Of a DNA stretch of 37,121 bases, positions 7,535 through 17,353 are shown one piece after another. Position 1 is the first letter of the stretch. Each line of letters begins with the position of its first letter. A program made the translations under genes and the position numbers. This DNA comes from a virus: IMG/VR virus record IMGVR_UViG_3300030098_000939, positions 1-37,121 of that record; one strand, given 5' to 3'. The notes under the pieces were generated by a model that saw only the letters and a program-made list of their open reading frames with translations, was not told the origin of the DNA and did not search any database.

Positions 7535-7910
7535 AAAGAGTGGATGATATACCGCCTCTTACCATAATCTGTCCTTCTACTATTCTATAAACAGTATCTC
7601 CTGTCTTCACATTAACATCATATACGTGTCTTCCTTCTTGTAACTCTGAGGTCTGAGATGTAGTTAATCCAATAAACATCTTACCATCATATGCACTAGA
7701 GAAACCTACTGCAAAAGTAGCAGTGGCTGCTGCCCCAACATACTTTGTCATCTGAGAAGATTGTGAAGTATAATTGGTAAAATCTATCGCAGTGCCAGAG
7801 GTATCATTGACTGTAAAAGTGCAAGTAAATGACGCACCAACGTTAACTACCAAATCTACGACAGATGGATAGTCAGAAGTTGAATCAAATGTGAAGGTTC
7901 TAGTTGCCAT
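7533..7910 (-). CDS. 125-residue beta-rich putative virion protein
   Basis: The product starts MATRTFTFDSTSDYPSVVDL and is rich in Thr, Ser, Val and Phe with alternating polar and hydrophobic residues, suggesting an all-beta fold. It ends KTGDTVYRIVEGQIMVRGGI. From memory, similar proteins occur before gp13 in marine myoviruses, where they are listed as structural. No catalytic motif is visible. Its start overlaps the end of the 65-residue gene by 11 bases, so the two are probably translated together. A role in the baseplate-to-neck region or decorating the virion is an inference from position. Confidence 0.75.
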   Translation of the reverse strand: MATRTFTFDSTSDYPSVVDLVVNVGASFTCTFTVNDTSGTAIDFTNYTSQSSQMTKYVGAAATATFAVGFSSAYDGKMFIGLTTSQTSELQEGRHVYDVNVKTGDTVYRIVEGQIMVRGGISSTL

Positions 7911-8097
7911 TTACAATACTCCTTAACATTTCCTTAATCTCTTTGATCTCACCTTTAAGTTCATCTATTTCTGCTCTTTCACTTTGTTTATGTTTTCGAG
8001 CATTAATATAGTTTTTGTAAGCAGTCATATCAGTTGAAACAATTGCGTTTGAGTTTTCATCTCTGTAAAGAGAATGGTTATTTTTTACAGGTATCAT
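7900..8097 (-). CDS. 65-residue helical protein
   Basis: Begins MIPVKNNHSLYRDENSNAIV, with a C-terminal helix of strong coiled-coil character (QSERAEIDELKGEIKEIKEM). Its ATG overlaps the stop of the 2555-residue gene in an ATGA (8094-8097), and its own stop lies inside the next gene, showing tight coupling. From memory, proteins with the same YRDENSNAIV-type start occur in many T4-like phages and are of unknown function. A minor virion or assembly role is plausible. Confidence 0.75.
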   Translation of the reverse strand: MIPVKNNHSLYRDENSNAIVSTDMTAYKNYINARKHKQSERAEIDELKGEIKEIKEMLRSIVNGN

Positions 8098-11000
8098 GAT
8101 AATGCAATTGCTCTGAATTCAGATATCCTTGGAGGACGTGCCTGATTAGTTGCAGTCATCATAACCTTAATCTTAAATCCATCAAATTCTTTAAGTGAAT
8201 CAATGGTGAATTCATATTCACGGAAATTATCTATTTGTAATGAAGGAGCAACAAATGTATCAGGAAGACCTGAATTGTTTCTTACATCAATGATTTGACC
8301 ACTTTCATTACGGTTATCATAGCCTGGGAATAACTGATAACGGAATTCATTCTCAGCGTCATCCTTTCTAAAGAGTGCGTATGCAACTCTAATATCAGCA
8401 GTAGATGCTCTGTTAGCAGAGAACATAACTTTAATTCCTGTGGCAGGAACTTCAAGTCCTACATTCTTAGTAACATAAGTTGCTGATGTTGGATCATTAC
8501 CAGGAATTTTAACTCTTGAATCATTTGCAAAATTTCCAACAGTATCATCAACTCTATTGGTTGTAAGAATAGCACTTACTCTATCAATATCAATGACTGG
8601 TGATACATCACTATCATTACTATTTAAATCACATTGTATGTTAAGTGATTTATTTCCAGGTAAAGCACTCAATTTACTACTCTCGTTTACTTTAGAAGCA
8701 ATCATACGAGGATCATCAAAGAAATTAGCTTCGTTAAGAGTTATAGCTTCAAATCCTTGATCATCAAATGAGGTTTCATTACCACTAACACTTCTAGCAC
8801 TAATAGTTCTGACTCTACTATTGATAGAAGTTCCCTTAGGTATAAGAGTCTGTACGTTTGGTGTCAAAACTTCAAATTGAACGTTCTGAGAGGCCGTAAT
8901 TCTAGACTCTCCACCACTCTTTGTATCAGCAAAGTATAGACTTGGTAATCCATTAGCACTTGCAGTTCTACTAACTCCTATTCCAACACCATCAGATGAT
9001 GATGCATCCGAATCAATTGCAACATAATAAGTATCCATTGTGATTGGATGAGATCCTTGATTAGCGACCTCAGACATATTATGTGTCTTATTAATTCTTC
9101 TTAGAGATACTCCATTAAACTCATACTTGTAAACAAGTTGATTTACTGGATGAGTAAATGCAAGAGTAGAATCTTGTGCTCTAGTTATACCACTAAGAGT
9201 ATTAGTATTAACTGAAGTATATTCAATGATTTCATTTCCTATCTTCAAATATCCAGGATTAGTTGTGCCAACACCAACACCTTCAAACGAAGTGAATGCA
9301 GCACCAGTGTTTACAACCAAATCTCCAGTGTTATCTCTACCATAGGCAGCAGTTAATGAAGTTGGGGCAACATCACTAACAATTCCTTCAATCTTGACAA
9401 GGTTGTTAGATTCATGCATACCATGATTTTTTTGTTGAACCTGAATTGACTTACCATCATAGAGAGGATCTACAATTGCTTGACCATTCAAGATAGTTAC
9501 ATTAGAACCCTCTCCATTAATCTCAGATCTTATACCAGTATTAGTAACATAATTCATACTAGCACCAGCAGCAACAAAATCACCCTGAACTTGATCTAAG
9601 AATAAAGTATTAGTAAATCCAATAGAAACAACAGATAGTTGTGCTCCTGTTCCTATTCCGTTCATGGAGGCAGTTGGAATACCAACTACATCACCAACCT
9701 TATATCCTCTACCACCATCAGTTACACTAACAAGACCAACTAAACCAGCCTTATTATTAGGATCTTGATATACAGATCCAGCAGTGGATACTTGGACAGT
9801 AACTACCATTCCAGAACCAGTACCAGTAATCGTAAATGGTTGAATATTTTCTGTGGTTGCAACAGTATATCCAGCACCAGGATTAACTGCTAATAATCCT
9901 TCTGTAGAACCACTACTTACAACGGATCCACCGATAGCAATTATATTTCCAAGACCACCAGATAATCCCGAACCAGTCTGTGCTATAGAAACACCAGTGG
10001 TAATTCCAAGAGTATCGATAGAATCAGCAATTGAAGAAGTTAGACCAAGTGTGACTCTCTTAGATAATGTATTAATTGGGTTTGGATTTAATTCTACAAT
10101 TTCATTATTACCAACACCTAATTCTGGGTTAAAGAAATTAACTGTTCCTGTTGTACCAGCAGTGAAATCTGCTTTGTACAGAGTGAACTTCATATCCTCT
10201 AACTGTGATGGTGTCCAAGTAGAAGCGTTCTGAGATTTAAACAACGAACCCAAATATGGTTGTTGTGTAATTAAGACCTTCTGTGACTCACCCAATCCAG
10301 TAGTTGATACATCTTCTTCACCCAATCTAGAAATCCAAACATTATACTCTGTGGATGGAGAAACAACAACTAATGCATACTCATTACCACCTTCCAAATA
10401 TATTGGAGAATCAAACGTGAATCTAGTGGCCACAGAGGCATCTGTAGATACGTTAATATTTGCTGGTAAGAGTTCTTTCTTACTTAAAGGTATAACAGTG
10501 GTTGTCGGTGTTCCTAATTCACAAGTTCTAATTTCTACACTACAAGGTAATTCTTCATCTTTTGTGGAGAAATATAAATCACAAGATGTAATGAATACAC
10601 CATTAGGATTTCCAACATCAAATGACTGAGCAAGAGGGTCATACCATGTTGTAACAATTTGTTGTGTAAAGGTTGATGTTCTTTCTCTGAGAACTGCTCT
10701 ATCTCTTCTTTGATTAACTCTTCTTTGAACATCTGTAAGAACTCTATTATCAGTTAAGTTCTCAGTAACAACTTCAGCATTTCTTGTGTTAATAATACTC
10801 TCTTGAAGAGTTTCAATAACACCAGATGATTCATAATTTTTCTCAACAGCTGATGTTACAACTCCTGGTACTAATGAATTGACTGCAGATGAACTTAAGC
10901 GAAGTGTCTTTGTACCAGTAGCAAACTCTGGGTTTTCACTAATAGTAGAATCAGGAATAAAGAATGATCCAATCAATGTACCAACATTATCTGTTATCAG

Positions 11001-14000
11001 ACGAGTAGTTGTAATTGTTGCTTGAGCACCAGTTGTTTGCCCCCTAAGAGTCATAGTTCCATTAAGGAATCCATAGTACTGTCCCTCAGGTTGTAACTGT
11101 AAACTGAATGTGTCAACATTTAATATAGTCGCTGTTGAAGTATAAACTTCAGGTATTCCTTGGTCATCTAGATATGGATTTACTGAATAAGTATCAGTTG
11201 GAGCATTATAAGGACCATACTTATGATTTGGAACTGCTGCTCTAAATTGAACATAAGGTGTAGATGAAGTTCTAGCTCCTTCATCTAGAATTAATGGAGT
11301 ACCGATAATAGTTTCTCCAACTTGGAATGTACCATTATTCATGGTTACTTCCAAAAGTTTAGGGAAGCAGAACTTAGATACAGATTCTCCATCAAAGAAT
11401 GAGAATAATTGAGTTCTTGGTTTTGCTTTTGTTATTATAAATTCAATATTCCTAGAACGCATTGTAGGAATATTCTGACGATTGACAACCCTATCTCCTA
11501 AAGATTCTGAATCAATCCTTTCTACAACTCTTGTTGCAAGACCAGTTCTAGACTGATTAGTAGTGGTAGTGGTTGTAGTATTATCTACTTCAACTAGAAC
11601 ATCTCTAGCTCTTGCAGTAACTTGTCTGGTTTCTCTGACTGTTCTACTTCCAGGAACTCTCCATCGTTGTATTCTTCTTGGAGGGTTGTTAACAAATTCA
11701 GTTCTTACTTCTGTAGTAATTTCTCCTTGTACATCAACACCAATCCAATCAGTTTGCCATGAATTCCATTGAGTAGAAATTAATCCTGTATTAGGATCAG
11801 CACCCTGCTGTTCTATAACATCTTCAAAGTTACCTTCAATATTAACAACCTGTGCATCAATTCTTCTAGTATCAACCCAAACATCAGATGATGGGTTTAA
11901 TTCCATATCTCCATTCCAGTAAACCACAGCAAAAGGCTGTACGTTTTCTGTTCTAGATGCATATGTATTTGCTATGGCAGCAACTTCAGTATAATCAAGA
12001 GTGATTAAATCACCAGTTCTGCGACATCCACTTCCAACAAGATCATTTGCAAAGGCAAAATCTTGAGATGGATCTGCAGTTTGACCAATTCCAATTATTG
12101 AGTTTGTACCCAATAACATATCAACAGCAGTTGTGTAATGAGATGGACGGCACTCACCAAGATCTTGATCTATTGAAGCATTAAAATCTGGATCACTATT
12201 TGCTTGAGCAGTTGAATGTTTAAAGTTATCTACTAAGAATCCACACTTAAATCTATCCAATCCATCGGCATCTTTGATGGACATATTCTTAGTGTCACTT
12301 TCAAGTAAAGTAAGTGCAGTATGATATTCAAGATTCCTAACTCTATTATCAAGTCTAGTGATATCCTTCATTTGATATCTCTTATACTGTTTTAACAGAG
12401 ACTTGACTTGCTGTGCTTCAAATGTATAAGGTGGAATAAAGAGTGTACCAACATCTAGAGCTCCACTTATAGTTTCTGGAGCAACTGGATTGTCTGAAGG
12501 AGTTCCAGTTTGAATTTGGAAAGATCCATTGGTTGTTAGGAATAACCTATCAATTCTTCCTTGGAAGTAACTATATGTTACATTTAAAGTTTCATCATCA
12601 GAAAGAATATTTGGAGGTGTTTGTCCAGTTCCAGTAAAGGATCTTGAATCAAATTCAAATGGTGATTTTGTTGCACTAGATGCATCATAAGTAGAAACTC
12701 TAGGACGGATATCAATATAATCAGTTAATCTTTCTGTGAAGTTTGGAGGATCAAGATATGTGATATCATCATCATATCTATCTGCACCATAACTATTGAT
12801 GCTAAGTATATCTCCTTCATCTGTGGATGGAACCACATAATGATAGTATGCAATTTTTACTCTACGAGTAGGTTCTGGTTCATTTCCTATTCTAATAATT
12901 CTAGCAAAGTCATAGAAAGAATCTCTTTGCCCATTATCAACTTCATATTTGGCAGAAATTAATCTATCACCTACCGTAACTGCGGTTACAGTTGCTTGTA
13001 TTCCAGAAGATTGGAAGTTTGCTACATCACCAATATTGAATTTTGTATCATTAATATAAGCAATACCAAGTTGAGTAGAACTTGTTATCTCAACAACTAT
13101 AGCGACAGCTCCTTCGCTAGATATAATTTCTTCACCTACAGTTAAATCTGCAGTTGTTCCGTTTGGTCCAGATAACGAAGATAATGTGATTGATGGCAGA
13201 TCAGGATCTGTCATATCATTTGATTCATATATTCCTAATACTCTAGTAACATCAGGAACATTTAAACAAATTTCTTTGTCTTCGACACGAGTTCCATATA
13301 GATTACTAAATGTCAAACCATTTTGAAGACTTTGATTTGTAGTACCAGATCCTACTTTATTAGATCTAGTAATAACTGTGCTTGCTGCAGTAAATCTCTT
13401 CTCTTTTGATGATGGATTTTTCTTCTTTAAAGTTACATCAACCCTGGTTTGAGTATCTGCTCCAACAGAAAGATTGACAAAGTTAATAGTCTTGCTATCA
13501 TTACTAATTTGTATTTGATCAGAAGAAAGAGGTTCATGAGAACCATCTCCATAAGAGATTACATATCTCTGTGGAGTAAATGGCATGAATGTAAAGTCTG
13601 CACCTATACTGAACTGAGAATCAGCAATTTGACTACCTGATACAGTTACATTCCTGAATTGTTTTTTAACAATGATATCAGAATCAAGTATATTGATATC
13701 ACTTATGTTACTATTAGGTAATTTTGTAAGGAAAGTATTATCATCTTTTAAACTAGAATCAAGAAAACGACGTTGTAAATTAGTGGTTACAATATCATTA
13801 ACACCTGGAAGTTGTCCATTGAATATACCAGATACTGATGTTGCAGCTGCAACTGTTATACTAGAACCATCATCAGCAACGGCAGTTATCCTATTGAGAC
13901 TAGCATCAGTAGCAGTTCCACCATATGATACATAATCACCAGTTGTTACAATACCTGCAAAATTATTACCAGGACTAGTTACTGTAGAAATACCTTGATT

Positions 14001-15761
14001 TCCTGGTGTGATTGTAAATGTAGGTGTGTTACCAATAAATGTTTTATTTCTAGGTGTAGTAGCATGTGTTAACTTAAAGTCAGCATTAAATGTTTGACCT
14101 ACACCAGGATTTGAATGAACAGAAAATACATCATCCAATCCAAAATCAGTTACAGTTTTAATGATAGGTCCAACAATATTTCCATTAACTGAGAATGATT
14201 CATCTCTAACAAAACTACCACTATTACCATAAAGAGTTAGTTCTGTACCACTTGCCACAGCACTCACCAGGAACCCCTCAGCACCGCTAGAATTGCCCGT
14301 AATATGTGCTGGTAGGGAAATATCTATATCAGTGCTAATTCCTAATTTTGTATAAGTCTGAACATCAAATAAACGTAAATCCCATTCGTTTTGATCTTGA
14401 TCTGATGATTTTAGATTAACTGATTCTGCAGAAAAATTATATACTCTTGCTTTACCAATTTCAGTGCCTGCGGCAGTTTCGCTGCTCACACCTATCCTCT
14501 CACTTCTTAACGAAACAAAAGAGGTGGTTCCCAATCCAACATTAGGAGTTCCAAATACTCTATTAACAATGAATTGAGTACCAGTGTTAAAATCTATTCC
14601 AACATCTTTTACTTCTTTTGTAGTTCTTGCTTTGGGAACATCTAAATTAGTATTACTAATTGTCTGAATATCATATCCACGAACATAGGCTTTACCAGGT
14701 GAGATCTGATAGATCATCAAATCAGATGATGGTGTTCCTCCATCTTGTGTTGTTTGACCTGGTAAGTATATACCTTTATTTCCTTTCCTATTGTTTAAGG
14801 ATTCTTTTACTTTAACATTAAATGGTTTTACATAATAATTACCAGATTCATCAAAAGTTCTTTTAGCTAAAGCATCTCTAATTAAAGACAGTTGAGAATC
14901 ATCTTCAAAAAATTGTTTTTCACCGTCAACCAGACGCATGATCTCAACAAAGTTTTCATCATTAAGTTCATTAACTTCTTTCTTTGCTAAGACAGCAGAT
15001 ATTTTAAGCCTATCAGCACCTGGTGCTGCGAAATTAGAAAATCCCTTTGCATTATCATATAAAGAAGGATCCGCACCAGCAGTTATAATTTCTTCTTGTA
15101 CACGTAATCCAACACGATATGATGGAGTATTTGTATATTGATCAAGAATAAGAGTTTGTTTTCCTACTCTTACAAAATTACCTCTAAGGAAATAAACACC
15201 TTCTGTAATTTGAACAGCACAACCAGTGGCTGTAGCACCTGTAGGAATAGCGTTTGCAAATCCTTCATTTCCAGCAATTACAGTATTTGCATATGTAATT
15301 GATGCTAATGTTAAAAGAGTTTCTCCATCTTGAAAAGTTTGTCCACTAAAAGTTGTAGAGGATTTTTCATATTGAAGGTAAAAAGTTAAATTTCCATTAT
15401 CCGAATCACCTTCAGTTATATAATCAACAACTTTTGCAGTTACACCTGAAACTTCACCTTTAATTCTTTTGCCAATTAACTTATCAGCATAAAAAGATAC
15501 AGGTATACCAAAATATGCTGCTTCAACTTGAACAGCATAATAATCTTTTTGGAAAGATAATTGACCAGGTATTACCTTAGATCCTTCTCTAAAAGTATGA
15601 TCTCCAAACTTCTCAATCTGATTCTGTAGAATAGATTGTAATGTAGTTAACTCCCTTGCCTGAATTGGGAATCCAGGTTTAAATAATACTTTATGAAAAT
15701 CATTAGCCGCATCAAAGTCGTCAAAATATGGACTAACGTTTAGATTCGTTTCCTGTGACAT
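8094..15761 (-). CDS. 2555-residue DUF4815-type giant baseplate/tail protein
   Basis: The N-terminus NVSPYFDDFDAANDFHKVLF, then KPGFPIQARELTTLQSILQN and FGDHTFREGSKVIPG, is the DUF4815 signature I recognise from cyanophage and other marine myovirus structural proteins. The middle includes QPFAVVYWNGDMELNPSSDV (about residue 1270) and a Thr run (DNTTTTTTTNQSRTG, about residue 1397). From about residue 1900 there are two Gly-Tyr repeats (NPGAGYTVATTE, DGGRGYKVGDVV) and, around residue 2160-2210, an IGNEIIEYTS...ITRAQDSTLAFTH module also seen in gp15 and the gp7-like protein. It sits between gp8 and gp13, where T4 has genes 9-12 and wac, none of which is recognisable. A role as an outer baseplate or fibre-attachment protein is therefore inferred. 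The start is 3 bases after the gp8 stop. Confidence 0.85.
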   Translation of the reverse strand: MSQETNLNVSPYFDDFDAANDFHKVLFKPGFPIQARELTTLQSILQNQIEKFGDHTFREGSKVIPGQLSFQKDYYAVQVEAAYFGIPVSFYADKLIGKRIKGEVSGVTAKVVDYITEGDSDNGNLTFYLQYEKSSTTFSGQTFQDGETLLTLASITYANTVIAGNEGFANAIPTGATATGCAVQITEGVYFLRGNFVRVGKQTLILDQYTNTPSYRVGLRVQEEIITAGADPSLYDNAKGFSNFAAPGADRLKISAVLAKKEVNELNDENFVEIMRLVDGEKQFFEDDSQLSLIRDALAKRTFDESGNYYVKPFNVKVKESLNNRKGNKGIYLPGQTTQDGGTPSSDLMIYQISPGKAYVRGYDIQTISNTNLDVPKARTTKEVKDVGIDFNTGTQFIVNRVFGTPNVGLGTTSFVSLRSERIGVSSETAAGTEIGKARVYNFSAESVNLKSSDQDQNEWDLRLFDVQTYTKLGISTDIDISLPAHITGNSSGAEGFLVSAVASGTELTLYGNSGSFVRDESFSVNGNIVGPIIKTVTDFGLDDVFSVHSNPGVGQTFNADFKLTHATTPRNKTFIGNTPTFTITPGNQGISTVTSPGNNFAGIVTTGDYVSYGGTATDASLNRITAVADDGSSITVAAATSVSGIFNGQLPGVNDIVTTNLQRRFLDSSLKDDNTFLTKLPNSNISDINILDSDIIVKKQFRNVTVSGSQIADSQFSIGADFTFMPFTPQRYVISYGDGSHEPLSSDQIQISNDSKTINFVNLSVGADTQTRVDVTLKKKNPSSKEKRFTAASTVITRSNKVGSGTTNQSLQNGLTFSNLYGTRVEDKEICLNVPDVTRVLGIYESNDMTDPDLPSITLSSLSGPNGTTADLTVGEEIISSEGAVAIVVEITSSTQLGIAYINDTKFNIGDVANFQSSGIQATVTAVTVGDRLISAKYEVDNGQRDSFYDFARIIRIGNEPEPTRRVKIAYYHYVVPSTDEGDILSINSYGADRYDDDITYLDPPNFTERLTDYIDIRPRVSTYDASSATKSPFEFDSRSFTGTGQTPPNILSDDETLNVTYSYFQGRIDRLFLTTNGSFQIQTGTPSDNPVAPETISGALDVGTLFIPPYTFEAQQVKSLLKQYKRYQMKDITRLDNRVRNLEYHTALTLLESDTKNMSIKDADGLDRFKCGFLVDNFKHSTAQANSDPDFNASIDQDLGECRPSHYTTAVDMLLGTNSIIGIGQTADPSQDFAFANDLVGSGCRRTGDLITLDYTEVAAIANTYASRTENVQPFAVVYWNGDMELNPSSDVWVDTRRIDAQVVNIEGNFEDVIEQQGADPNTGLISTQWNSWQTDWIGVDVQGEITTEVRTEFVNNPPRRIQRWRVPGSRTVRETRQVTARARDVLVEVDNTTTTTTTNQSRTGLATRVVERIDSESLGDRVVNRQNIPTMRSRNIEFIITKAKPRTQLFSFFDGESVSKFCFPKLLEVTMNNGTFQVGETIIGTPLILDEGARTSSTPYVQFRAAVPNHKYGPYNAPTDTYSVNPYLDDQGIPEVYTSTATILNVDTFSLQLQPEGQYYGFLNGTMTLRGQTTGAQATITTTRLITDNVGTLIGSFFIPDSTISENPEFATGTKTLRLSSSAVNSLVPGVVTSAVEKNYESSGVIETLQESIINTRNAEVVTENLTDNRVLTDVQRRVNQRRDRAVLRERTSTFTQQIVTTWYDPLAQSFDVGNPNGVFITSCDLYFSTKDEELPCSVEIRTCELGTPTTTVIPLSKKELLPANINVSTDASVATRFTFDSPIYLEGGNEYALVVVSPSTEYNVWISRLGEEDVSTTGLGESQKVLITQQPYLGSLFKSQNASTWTPSQLEDMKFTLYKADFTAGTTGTVNFFNPELGVGNNEIVELNPNPINTLSKRVTLGLTSSIADSIDTLGITTGVSIAQTGSGLSGGLGNIIAIGGSVVSSGSTEGLLAVNPGAGYTVATTENIQPFTITGTGSGMVVTVQVSTAGSVYQDPNNKAGLVGLVSVTDGGRGYKVGDVVGIPTASMNGIGTGAQLSVVSIGFTNTLFLDQVQGDFVAAGASMNYVTNTGIRSEINGEGSNVTILNGQAIVDPLYDGKSIQVQQKNHGMHESNNLVKIEGIVSDVAPTSLTAAYGRDNTGDLVVNTGAAFTSFEGVGVGTTNPGYLKIGNEIIEYTSVNTNTLSGITRAQDSTLAFTHPVNQLVYKYEFNGVSLRRINKTHNMSEVANQGSHPITMDTYYVAIDSDASSSDGVGIGVSRTASANGLPSLYFADTKSGGESRITASQNVQFEVLTPNVQTLIPKGTSINSRVRTISARSVSGNETSFDDQGFEAITLNEANFFDDPRMIASKVNESSKLSALPGNKSLNIQCDLNSNDSDVSPVIDIDRVSAILTTNRVDDTVGNFANDSRVKIPGNDPTSATYVTKNVGLEVPATGIKVMFSANRASTADIRVAYALFRKDDAENEFRYQLFPGYDNRNESGQIIDVRNNSGLPDTFVAPSLQIDNFREYEFTIDSLKEFDGFKIKVMMTATNQARPPRISEFRAIALS

Positions 15762-15764
15762 GTT

Positions 15765-17330
15765 TTAAAACTCGACGATGATTTTGATGTCTTCCTTTTG
15801 GTTAGTGGATCTAGTGATAGATGCCCTATTATCAACGTATATAATTTCTCCAGAGTATTTCTTAACTTCTGGTGGAGCAACTCCTTCTGAAAAGGTTTGT
15901 CCAAGGTTATACGTCTTATTATTTATTACGGTGGTAATACCGCTATAGTCTAGATCAATATTCAAATCAACAGATCCACCACTAACGATAGTGGTTCCAC
16001 CTGTTGCTACAGTAGATGAAAATTCATGCAATTCAAATCCAAATTCTGGATTAGTTTTTGCTATGCCAGCTGTAGTAAATCCAGCAAGAGCACTAGATTG
16101 CCAATATTTTAAAACTCTTGTTGTTGCATCCCAAGCAACTACCTGACCAACAGCAGTAGATCCTACACCAACTGTTTGGCGAATTCTAGAGTCTGGAGTA
16201 AACGATGCTGCAGTAACACCAGCACCAGTTAATCTCAGAGCGTAGACAGCACTTGCTTGAGTTGCACTTATAATTGTAGAGGAAGCATTTTCTTCTGGAT
16301 CTTTTACAAGACCAACTCTTGCAAATTGATTACCAGTAACAAAATCTGGGTTTGAGTCATCATTCTCAATCCTAGAATAAACTAAAACTCTAGTTGCTCC
16401 TAATTCACGATAGATATCCGCACCATGTCCTCCTTGTGGGGGAATGATGACATTAAACACAGCATCAGTACTACCAGATGTGTTTGTGATACCACCTGCT
16501 TCTAAATCAACTGTGCCATAAGTGTATCCATCACCACCTTGAGTTACACTAATAGCAGATACCTGTCCAGAAGAGTTAACTGTTACAGAGCACGTAGCAT
16601 TATTTCCATTACCATTAACAGGAACATTGGTATAGGTAGCAGCATTACCATAACCAGCACCTCTGTTAGTAATAACAATATTTTTTAATTGGTTTCCACT
16701 AAGAGCTGCATTACCTCTTACTGCAGTAATGTTTGCATTAGAGGTTGTTGTCCAATCATCAGGAACTGGGATGAAATTAGTTGATTCAAATTTGACAAGA
16801 TCTCCAGGGTTAATAGTATAGAGATACTTCCAAAGATAACCATCACCACTAGTACCAGCAGCTTTTGGTTCCAAATCTGTGTGAAGAGGTTCATCAAGAG
16901 AGGGTTTACCTAATAAGTTATCTGGATCAAAACCATTAGCAATACAAATATAAACTCTGAAATCACTATTCATCACATAGTAATTCGCACCATATAAGTT
17001 TGATGCTCCAGTCTGTGCAGCAGTATTGGTTCTACTGTAATCGTCTCTATAATAATCGTATGTCGTACCAGATGTCCATTGTAGCTTTCTTACAACTCTT
17101 TTTACATCTCCCGCATTTATTTTTTTCAACGCAATCATAGTATCCCAATATCTATCCTCTTGTTGAAAAGAATCTTTAGGATCAGGAGTATTAGTATCCC
17201 AATCTGACTGAACATCAGTTGCGTTCGGCAGATTAATAAAACTATAATAACTATTCGTAGTCGTCTTAATGCCTGCTGCAAAATTAGCGGCATTCAAGAC
17301 CCTTAGTTGATCTGTTATAATAGCAGACAT
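15765..17330 (-). CDS. 8: baseplate wedge protein gp8 with internal expansion
   Basis: The 521-residue product is a gp8 homologue (T4 334 residues). The C-terminus KKYSGEIIYVDNRASITRST, then NQKEDIKIIVEF, matches T4 MRHSGEMIYMENRPPIIMAM and DQTEEINILFTF. Near residues 155-190, DGYLWKYLYTINPGD and FIPVPDDW match T4 DGYVWEYLFEIPPD and YIVVPWPE. About residues 210-400 hold extra sequence absent from T4 gp8, including repeats NRGAGYGNAATYTNVPVNG and QGGDGYTYGTVDLEAGG of the same kind as in gp14. In T4 gp8 is a dimer in each baseplate wedge, binding gp7, gp10 and gp6. Located immediately after the gp7-like gene, as in T4. Confidence 0.92.
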   Translation of the reverse strand: MSAIITDQLRVLNAANFAAGIKTTTNSYYSFINLPNATDVQSDWDTNTPDPKDSFQQEDRYWDTMIALKKINAGDVKRVVRKLQWTSGTTYDYYRDDYSRTNTAAQTGASNLYGANYYVMNSDFRVYICIANGFDPDNLLGKPSLDEPLHTDLEPKAAGTSGDGYLWKYLYTINPGDLVKFESTNFIPVPDDWTTTSNANITAVRGNAALSGNQLKNIVITNRGAGYGNAATYTNVPVNGNGNNATCSVTVNSSGQVSAISVTQGGDGYTYGTVDLEAGGITNTSGSTDAVFNVIIPPQGGHGADIYRELGATRVLVYSRIENDDSNPDFVTGNQFARVGLVKDPEENASSTIISATQASAVYALRLTGAGVTAASFTPDSRIRQTVGVGSTAVGQVVAWDATTRVLKYWQSSALAGFTTAGIAKTNPEFGFELHEFSSTVATGGTTIVSGGSVDLNIDLDYSGITTVINNKTYNLGQTFSEGVAPPEVKKYSGEIIYVDNRASITRSTNQKEDIKIIVEF

Positions 17331-17353
17331 TTACTTAGACTTTTTTTCTTTAT

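Noticed and set aside
11560-11590. Run of Thr codons in the DUF4815 gene
   Set aside because: A short low-complexity linker within an intact frame; no sign of slippage or frameshift.
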